Made by a program: the position numbers and the translations under genes
The notes under the pieces: generated by a model
The model's database searches: none
The model's input: only the letters and a program-made list of their open reading frames with translations
What the model was told of the DNA's origin: nothing
Assembly: GCA_016802295.1 (NCBI GenBank)
Contig: JAESIW010000138.1
Location: 2,146,897-2,210,896 of the forward strand
Source: Brachionus rotundiformis
Lineage: Eukaryota > Rotifera > Eurotatoria > Ploima > Brachionidae
Length of the DNA stretch: 64,000 nucleotides
Direction of reading: 5' to 3'
Shown: piece by piece, positions 57,129-64,000 of the stretch
How the letters are laid out: the number at the start of each line of letters is the position of its first letter
How positions within the stretch are numbered: position 1 is the first letter of the stretch

Positions 57129-57973
57129 CTAGTAACAACATGTATATTTTTTCACTGCATACTCTTCTTGCTCATTTAGCGTAATAGAACGATTTATCTT
57201 CGATTCATCGGTGTTCATTTTTAACATATTATATTGGTTTTTGAATGTCACTTAAATCAAAATAAATAAATATTATTTACTTTGTCTATATTTACAAGTC
57301 ATTATTTTTTGGAAAGCTGTTTCCACATTGGTAGAGTCCAGTGCCGATGTCTCAATAAAAGATAGATTATTTTTTTCTTTTAAATTAAAAAAATTGATAA
57401 TAAAAAATTTGAAAAGAAAAATTTTTTTCTTGTTTATTTACCAGCGAAAGCCTTGGCTTCGTCGGTCGGCACTGCTCTCAAGTGCCTTAAGTCACTCTTG
57501 TTTCCAACTAGGAGGATGGCCACATGGTCATCGGTATATTGATTCAGCTCATTTAGCCATATCTTTAAACTGTCGAAACTTCTTCTACTTGTGATGTCGT
57601 AGACCAAGAAAGCGCCAGCAGATGTCTTATAATAGGCAGTTGGTATGCATCTGAATCGCTCCTGTCCAGCAGTGTCCCATATCTGAGCTTTGATAGTTCT
57701 GCCTTCAATTTGAATTTTTCTTTTGATTTAATGTTAAAAATGGCACATAATCAATTTGGAAAACCATAATTACTTGGTAGCAAATTCGACTCCGATTGTG
57801 GTCTTGCTTTCCTTTTGGAATTCATTGCGGCTGATCCGAGACAGAAGATTGCTCTTGCCAACACCAGACTCCCCTACGAATACAACTTTTTAAACAATTA
57901 ATAAACCCGAGCTTAATTTATATTTGATTTAAAATCAACTTTTGAATAAATAATCATATTCATCAGGATACAT
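57129..57973 (-). CDS. Rab11-family GTPase, divergent paralogue
   Basis: Small membrane-traffic GTPase. Exon 1 MYPDEYDYLFK (57,973) splices to VFVGESGVGKSNLLSRISRNEF (P-loop). Then come TTIGVEFAT (switch I), IKAQIWDTAGQERF (switch II), YYKTSAGAFLVYDI in place of the usual YYRGAVGALLVYD, LLVGNKSDLRHLRAVPTDE (G4) and SFIETSALDSTNVETAF (G5). The last exon ends VKKYTCCY, a CC-type geranylgeranylation signal. All GTP-binding motifs are intact, so it is probably functional. About 210 residues, six exons. Bases 57,307-57,511 are identical to RAB11 (separate entry), while the rest of the coding sequence differs strongly. Confidence 0.82.
57307..57511 (-). repeat. 205 bp tract identical to RAB11 (gene conversion), copy A
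   Basis: Identical without gaps to 60,629-60,833 (offset 3,322). It covers the end of the G4 exon, the whole ~65 bp AT-rich intron and most of the G5 exon. Outside it the paralogues differ immediately (GGAGGATGGCC against GCATAATGACA). Confidence 0.95.
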
Positions 57974-58452
57974 TTTAATTAGATTTTAAAGTTCACTAAA
58001 TTTTAAAATTTAATGATTAAATTTTAAATAAAATTTAAATTTTAATGAAAAACCGGGTATCCATAGAAATTGGATTTATTCTAAATCAAAAATTACCAAA
58101 ATTATAAAGCTATTGCGAAATTGAATGTTGTAAATAACTTATTTATTACTCATTTTGCACGTAATCCAGTTTAATGAGTTGATTTATTTTCAACAAATAT
58201 AAATTATAATTAAAATAAAACGATTTAGTCATTTTTTAATTAGACTTTTTTTTTTAAATAAGTGATAAACAATGAGCAAAAATTGATTAAAAATTCAAAG
58301 TCAATCAAGAGTAACCAAAATTATGTACAAATATTATTAAAATGAAAAAAATAAAAAAAAGTGAACATGCCAAACTAGATATTATCTCTAGTTGAAATTT
58401 TCATATCTATATTTAACTTGCTATAAAATTTTAATTTTTAAAAAATATTAAA
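57974..58452. other. Divergent promoter region between two Rab genes
   Basis: About 480 bp between two head-to-head Rab genes. AT-rich, no recognisable motif. Confidence 0.4.
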
Positions 58453-59297
58453 ATGAGTTACAGAGCCGATTCTTTTGATTATTTATTCAGAGGTTCTATT
58501 TTTTTTAATTATCTATTATTATTAATTTGAATTTAATTCGAGTTCTATTAGTTATTGTGATCGGAGATTCCGGAGTTGGAAAAACCAATCTCCTACTCAG
58601 ATTTATAAGAAATGAATTTGAATTTGAGACACATCCAACAATTGGTATCGACTTCACGACCAAGACTGTTGAGCTTGACTCAAAGTGCATTAAAGTTCAG
58701 ATATGGGACACTGCTGGTCAGGACAGATTCAAGTCAATTTCAACAGCGTATGAATTAAAAATAAAAATTCTTTTGATAAGTTTGTGTCTAATAAATTAAT
58801 TGCAGATTTTACCGCGGTTCTGTAGCGGCTCTCTTGGTCTGCGACATTACCAATCCAAGTACTTTTAAAAATTTGGATAAATGGCTTGATGATGTCAAAA
58901 AGTATGCTGACCCAAATATAGTTATGGTTCTAGTTGGCAACAAAACAGACTTGGAATCGGCTAGAAAAGTAAATACATTGGCAGCTCAAGAATATGCTGG
59001 TAATTTATTTTTTAAATTGAAGCTATTAAAATTTATCCTTTATAAGAAATCAATAATATGTCATTTATTGAAACATCTGCGTTGAATTCTACGAATGTAG
59101 AGGAAGCTTTTATGAACGCTATAAAAGGTATTAATTAGAGAATGTGCAATTTTTAAATTTTTAATTAGTCTTTGATAGACGTTTATTACAAGTATTCTAG
59201 AAATGACTTTGGCTCAATAATTCCATACCAGATTAGTGACAAGATTGAAGTAAAAAATCATAATTCAAAAAATGAAACTAAACCTTGCTGTTTTTGA
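58453..59297 (+). CDS. Rab11-related GTPase, divergent
   Basis: Exon 1 is MSYRADSFDYLFR. After an intron ending in CTATTAG the frame gives VIVIGDSGVGKTNLLLRFIR (P-loop). Then HPTIGIDFTTKTVEL (switch I), IKVQIWDTAGQDRFKSI (Gln-Asp in place of Gln-Glu in switch II), FYRGSVAALLVCDIT, MVLVGNKTDLESARK (G4) and NMSFIETSALNSTNVEEAF (G5). The final exon DVYYKYSRNDFGSI ends KPCCF, a double-cysteine prenylation signal. About 205 residues. The G5 block is the Rab11-like part; the middle is closer to generic secretory Rabs. Intact motifs suggest a working gene. Confidence 0.8.
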
Positions 59298-60036
59298 CCA
59301 AGAATTTGTTTAATCTAAATAAAAAATTATAAAAAAAGTTCATTTTTAAAATATTTTTATTTAATTTATCTCTTAATTTAACCAATTTGTTTTGATCTAT
59401 TTTAGCTAATGATTGGAAAAAATGCTAGAATAAAATTTTTTTTGAGTTAGAATAATTAATAAATTAGAATTGCTCCTAACTGTCGTATGTTTGGAACCTT
59501 TTTAATTAGAAAATGATACATTTTAATCATTTTAAACGCAAAAATTAATTAATTATACTCTTAAATAGCTAGATTAGTTTTTTGCCCATTTTTTTCTAGA
59601 AATTTTAAATTATTTAATTAAAATAAAATAATTTGTTATTTAGATGGTTTATTATTTTGATATTAGAATCCAGGTTAATCAAACTAAACCAGTTTTGATT
59701 TAAATAATAATTAATTTTATTTGTTCAATTGGCGAATAAAAATTAGAAAAAGAGGCAAGTAACAAGATAAACTAGAATAAAATCAAATGTCATTTATTTG
59801 CCTACGATTGGGTGCCAAGTTGACTCGATGGTGTGCTTCACGGACTAAATGATTCATTTATTTTATGCAAAAAAAAATAAAAGATATAAAGATATAAAAA
59901 TATAATAAGAATTTTTTTTGTTTTTTTGTTGTTGAAAATCGAAAATATTGAAAAAAAAAAGTTTTATTTTAAATGATCGAAATAGTTCTAATCATAAATT
60001 AGGTAATAACGAAGAGAAAAGATAGTAAGCTCGCAG
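59298..60036. other. Convergent intergenic region
   Basis: About 740 bp between the 3' ends of a plus-strand Rab gene and RAB11. AT-rich, no gene seen. Confidence 0.4.
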
Positions 60037-61245
60037 TTAAAAATTGCAACACTGAGTTTTTTTCATATTTGTGTTTTGGTCATCTTTATTATCCAATTCG
60101 ATCTTTTTACTTTCCTGTTTTTTGGCTTGATCTGGCGCCACCTCGTTATGCTGTGATACTATTTTGTAAATATCTGCAAATAAAAAAAGAATTTTATTCA
60201 ATAATAAAATAGATAAGTAAAATAGACAAAAACAAATAGTTTTAAATTAATTTTTTGATTATTTGTTGTATTTTTTATCTTTATTCAAGAGAGAAGAAAA
60301 AAATATTCCTAACGAGGTCCGCTTATTTACAACATCCACTGTTGCCATTCTTTTCGCCCAAAGTCGGCTCAATAATGATCGGAGGGTTGACTGCCGGTGG
60401 CATAACTATCGGGTTACGGCTTGACACAATTTTATATATGTCTAAAAATTAATTCTTAAATTTAGATACAAAATACAAGCACCACTTTGGCTAATAGCAA
60501 TTAACAAATAACTTGACCAAAAATTATATAGGATGTGCAAAGCAGCAAAACCAATGTCAGAACAACAACGAAAATAAGGATATGGAAAAAATGATAAAAA
60601 AAGCTGAAAAAAATTACCAGTAAGGATATTTTGGAAAGCTGTTTCCACATTGGTAGAGTCCAGTGCCGATGTCTCAATAAAAGATAGATTATTTTTTTCT
60701 TTTAAATTAAAAAAATTGATAATAAAAAATTTGAAAAGAAAAATTTTTTTCTTGTTTATTTACCAGCGAAAGCCTTGGCTTCGTCGGTCGGCACTGCTCT
60801 CAAGTGCCTTAAGTCACTCTTGTTTCCAACTAGCATAATGACAATGTTGCTATCGGCATGGTCTCTCAATTCACGGAGCCATTTCTCCGTATTTTCATAG
60901 GTGACATGCTTGGCAATGTCGTACACGAGCAGAGCGCCAACAGCTCCTCTGTAATAGGCGCTTGTAATAGCTCTGTAGCGCTCCTGTCCAGCAGTGTCCC
61001 AAATCTGAGCCTTTATGGTCTTATTGTCTACTTGAATGCTTCTTGTGGCAAATTCGACGCCAATGGTCGATTTGCTCTCCAAGTTGAACTCGTTTCTGGT
61101 AAATCTGGACAACAAATTACTCTTACCAACCCCCGAATCTCCGATCAAAACAACTTTAAAACACTTAAGACATTAAATTATCTTTCAACAGCATATTTAA
61201 GATAATACCTTTAAACAGATAGTCATATTCGTCATCGCGGTTCAT
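60037..61245 (-). CDS. RAB11: RAB11 with two alternative last exons
   Basis: Recycling-endosome GTPase. Exon 1 MNRDDEYDYLFK (61,245) is followed by VVLIGDSGVGKSNLLSRFTR, NLESKSTIGVEFATRSIQV, IKAQIWDTAGQERYRAITS, AYYRGAVGALLVYDIAKHV, DSNIVIMLVGNKSDLRHLR and SFIETSALDSTNVETAF, close to identical to human RAB11. After the QNILT exon two exons, one behind the other, can follow in the same phase. Proximal, 60,441-60,323: DIYKIVSSRNPIVMPPA..., ending GCCK. Distal, 60,173-60,037: DIYKIVSQHNEVAPDQA..., ending TQCCNF. Each has an AG acceptor and its own stop, and both carry a CC prenylation site. An acceptor-like TTTTTTCAG lies 24 nt upstream of the ATG. Confidence 0.93.
60629..60833 (-). repeat. 205 bp tract identical to the neighbouring Rab paralogue, copy B
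   Basis: Partner of 57,307-57,511. Since the RAB11 sequence here is canonical, the likely direction of conversion is from RAB11 to the divergent paralogue. Confidence 0.95.
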
Positions 61246-62758
61246 TTTGAATCAAATTTAATAAAATATCTGAAAAAATAATTTTTTTTTATTTATTTAA
61301 ACAAAAGATAGTTGAAAATGGGTAAGATGTTTTATTTTCATTTGCTCTCGAGCAAAGCTAGGTAGCACAAATGCATAAAAATATAAATATCTATATATAT
61401 TTTATAAATATATATATATATATATATACATTTTACATATTGAATTATCATAAAAATTGATTTGGCCTAGGCCGATTCGGAACTAGTCCGAGTTTAAATT
61501 ATGTTTTGTTTTTGTAAAAATTATAAAATTATAAAAAACCTATTTGGTGATTCAAATTTTCCTAGTCTAAGTGTGATTATTGTTCTTTATAATATCAACA
61601 ACATAAAAACGAAATTTCTTTTTTTAAAAAATAAAAATTATAATTTTAACACTAAAAAATAAATTTGCATTCGTAGATCCCGAGCATAATTAAGAACTCA
61701 ATCCGCTAAGTCACAGCTAAATTGTTCATATTTAGCCGTGTATGAGTGTACTCAAGTTAAATGGCAATGACTAAATGGAATACGATGGAGAGACCATCCA
61801 AACACCATCCAAACACATGCACTAAATGATAACAAGCATAATGTTAAAAAATGAATGCAAAATGCAAATTTAAAAGTCTTTAAATTTTAAAAATATGTGC
61901 ACTATCTGTCATAAATTTTCTGGATATTTATACGTGGTATGATGATTAGTTGTTCCACGTTGGAATAAATTAATCAGATTTTTTAATTTTTTTTCCAAAC
62001 ACAGATGAATCAGCAATGAGTTTTAATTAAATTTTAAAAATTATTCAAAATTTATTAACTTGGTCTAGATTGGACCTGTTTGCTTTTTGCCAAATGAATA
62101 AACTTGATCACAAACTATAATTTCTTAAATTTTTGCCAAAACATAATTTTTAATGAGCTCAAATTGGTTCTTACAAAACTGACCAATTTATTTGATCGAG
62201 TGAAAATTTTTGTCCTAAATTTTATCAGAATAAAAAAAGTTCAAGCATTTGCATTTGATTATTTGGCAATTTATCTTCAATCATTTGACTCTGGGAAAAA
62301 ATTAAAAATAATTAAACAGAACCTTTTTTTTTAAATTGTATAAATATTTAGTTATAAAACAATTTTCTTATGTGATTAATAAACAAATTTGGTAAAAGTT
62401 TTTTCTTTGACTATTTAACTCTTAATGAGTAAACATGCATAATTATGGCCATTTTAAAGCTTATCTATCAGCTAGAATATCTGCAAATAGTGAAGCTGTG
62501 ATAACATTTTTTTCAAACTTCCAAAATCACGTTACTTTAATAATAAAAATAATTAAATGTTTTCTAATTTTTCTTAAACTCAAAAAAAAAGATAAAAAAG
62601 AGTTTTATTATCTCTTTAAAATTAGATACAAAAAAACTCGATCAGTCTTTTTATTTTATATATAGCCTCATAATTTCTTTGAGTTTTAAGATTTAATTTC
62701 AAGCTTTCGACTAAGCGTTAAAAAGTTATCAGATTTTAGGGCAAAGAACCAAGTTAGA
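61246..62758. other. Divergent intergenic region between RAB11 and a Rab paralogue
   Basis: About 1.5 kb. It contains an (AT)n-type microsatellite around 61,388-61,430 and a small direct repeat (ACCATCCAAACA twice at about 61,792-61,815). Open frames at 62.1-62.7 kb are AT-driven and do not look coding. A stretch near 61,665-61,725 resembles half of a tRNA but does not fold. Confidence 0.4.
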
Positions 62759-63640
62759 ATGAAGCAAAATGATGATTTTGACATATTGTTTAAAATAGTT
62801 CTAATTGGAGACTCAGGCGTTGGCAAAAGTAATCTTTTGACAAGGTTTACCAAAAATGAATTCAATTTTAAATCAACATCAACAATTGGAGTCGAGTTTT
62901 CAACTCGGTATATTAACCAAATTAATAAAATATAATTTGTATTTTTTCAAAACTTCAAACTAGAACACTTCAAATTCATGATAAAAAAATAAAAGCCCAA
63001 GTGTGGGACACTGCTGGCCAAGAGCGCTTTAGATCAATTACTTCTGCGTACTTTTTACTTTTTATCTTAAATATGTCACGCTTTTGGTGGTAATTTTTAG
63101 ATTTTACCGAGGAGCAGTGGCAGCACTGCTTGTCTACGACATAACCAAGCGTGAGTCATTTGAAAATGTGGAAAAATGGTACAAAGAATTGCGCCAAAAT
63201 GGCGAAAAAGACATGGTAGTAATCCTTGTTGGCAATAAATGCGACTTGAAGCATCTAAGAGCCATTTCTCAGGAAGAAGCTACAATATTTGCAGGTATTT
63301 GTCTATAAAAATTTAATAAACGATAATTAAAAATATGTTTTATATTTATTTGAAAATTTAGAGTCAAAAAAAATTTCCTTTATAGAAGCGTCAGCTCTCG
63401 AGGCTGTCAATGTCGACACTGCCTTTCAGAATGTTCTAACAGGTTGATTTAGATCAATCTTTGTATGCAATTTAAATGATAGTATTTTTAGATGTTTATA
63501 ACTTGAAAAATAGTGCTGAAAATGAAGCGAAAGAAAAAAAAAGCACCGAATCATCCACCATTGGCAAAAAAGCACCTGAGTCCATTAAACTGGAAAGTAC
63601 TAATATGAATGAATCTAAAGAGAAAAAAAAATGCTGTTAA
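62759..63640 (+). CDS. Rab11-family GTPase with variant G5 motif
   Basis: Exon 1 reads MKQNDDFDILFKIVLIGDSG and VGKSNLLTRFTKNEF, then switch I TSTIGVEFSTR. Further exons give IKAQVWDTAGQERFRSITSA, FYRGAVAALLVYDITKRESF, VVILVGNKCDLKHLRAIS and ISFIEASALEAVNVDTAFQN, where the G5 motif is EASA instead of the usual ETSA. The last exon DVYNLKNSAENEAKEKK ends KKKCC before TAA, a CC prenylation signal. About 210 residues, five or six exons with 50-70 bp introns. AG lies one base upstream of the ATG. Motif integrity suggests a working gene. Confidence 0.83.
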
Positions 63641-63899
63641 TTTAATATTTTTAATTTTTTATTTTAATGGTAAAAAAAATAATTTTTTCCCAAATGATTA
63701 ATGTCTTTTCAGTCAGACATTTTAAATTAATTAATAAATTGTAAATAAAAATTATTTGAATTATCTACTTGAAATAAAAAAATTAAAAATAAAATTAGTC
63801 AAACATTTTATTTAAATTCTAAGCATATTAAACAAGTTAAATTATATTGACTAGATAGAAAATTATACAATAATTTAAATTTGAAAATAAAATATGTTC

Positions 63900-64000
63900 T
63901 TATTCCATGTAGTGGTAATCCATCGAAACAGATTCAGCAATGTAGCATTTGACAAAATCTTTGCTAAATAGGGAATTCGACAGCAAGCTAATCAAGACAT
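63900..64000 (-). CDS. 3' end of an unidentified gene (partial)
   Basis: On the minus strand the frame entering from the window edge reads VLISLLSNSLFSKDFVKCYI and ends MDYHYME before TAA at 63,900-63,902. Composition is coding-like and the downstream DNA is AT-rich. Too short to name. Confidence 0.45.
   Translation of the reverse strand, partial: VLISLLSNSLFSKDFVKCYIAESVSMDYHYME

Noticed and set aside
57328..57594. Plus-strand frame starting MVESSADVS, seen at both 57.3 and 60.65 kb
   Set aside because: Antisense of the Rab G5/G4 exons and intron. Its repetition reflects the conversion tract, not a gene.
61665..61725. tRNA-like stretch (box-A-like and CTCGGGATC)
   Set aside because: No acceptor stem and no proper T arm; cannot be folded into a tRNA.
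62104..62665. Two ~76-codon open frames between RAB11 and the last Rab gene
   Set aside because: Composition is Phe/Lys/Asn/Ile-rich as expected from AT-rich non-coding DNA, with no splice context or similarity.
1..64000. CRISPR arrays, bacterial operons or phage
   Set aside because: The genes, spliceosomal introns and tRNA context are eukaryotic; no regularly spaced repeat array is present.

Overview
This window looks like nuclear DNA of a small, very AT-rich, gene-dense metazoan. Introns are mostly 45-65 bp with GT...AG ends, and the genes are animal ones: Hedgehog acyltransferase, OFD1, VRK, CK1-gamma, a PDZ-RGSL-C1-DH-PH RhoGEF, and a proteinaceous RNase P. Base composition, intron size, a pair of bacterial-type YbaY-like genes and possible trans-splice sites at start codons would all fit a rotifer (for example a monogonont such as Brachionus). 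That assignment is an inference; no species-diagnostic sequence was checked.

Layout. 0-5 kb: 3' end of an unknown gene, then HHAT on the minus strand. 5.2-15.3 kb: one long minus-strand gene, a RhoGEF2/ARHGEF11/12 orthologue of about 20 exons. 15-26 kb: gene-poor DNA with three identical tRNA-Val(AAC) genes. Two of these lie in the arms of a ~315 bp inverted duplication that brackets PRORP and a secreted EGF-repeat gene; one EGF-gene intron holds a fold-back element. 26-40 kb: DDX42 (+), then a run of minus-strand genes: an unknown, a Tyr/Lys-rich secreted repeat protein, another unknown, MRPL23, ADAT3, a VRK1-like kinase and OFD1. The spacers from ADAT3 to the Tyr/Lys gene are only 96-154 bp and several start codons sit directly behind an AG acceptor. 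A 689 bp TIR transposon separates VRK1 from OFD1. A perfect palindromic X-box lies 78 bp upstream of OFD1.

40-50 kb: two convergent YbaY-like genes, a small secreted-peptide gene, and two base-identical 1.4 kb copies of the RBBP4 gene (introns and UTRs included), separated by about 5 kb of retrotransposon debris. 50-55 kb: RIOK2 and a CK1-gamma kinase. 57-64 kb: a cluster of four Rab11-family GTPases in alternating orientation. The canonical RAB11 has two tandem alternative last exons, and a 205 bp tract including an intron is identical between RAB11 and its neighbour, which points to gene conversion. The window ends in the 3' end of an unidentified minus-strand gene.

Splice sites were read by eye from GT/AG signals, reading frame and family alignment from memory, so exon edges are predictions unless given as exact repeats.
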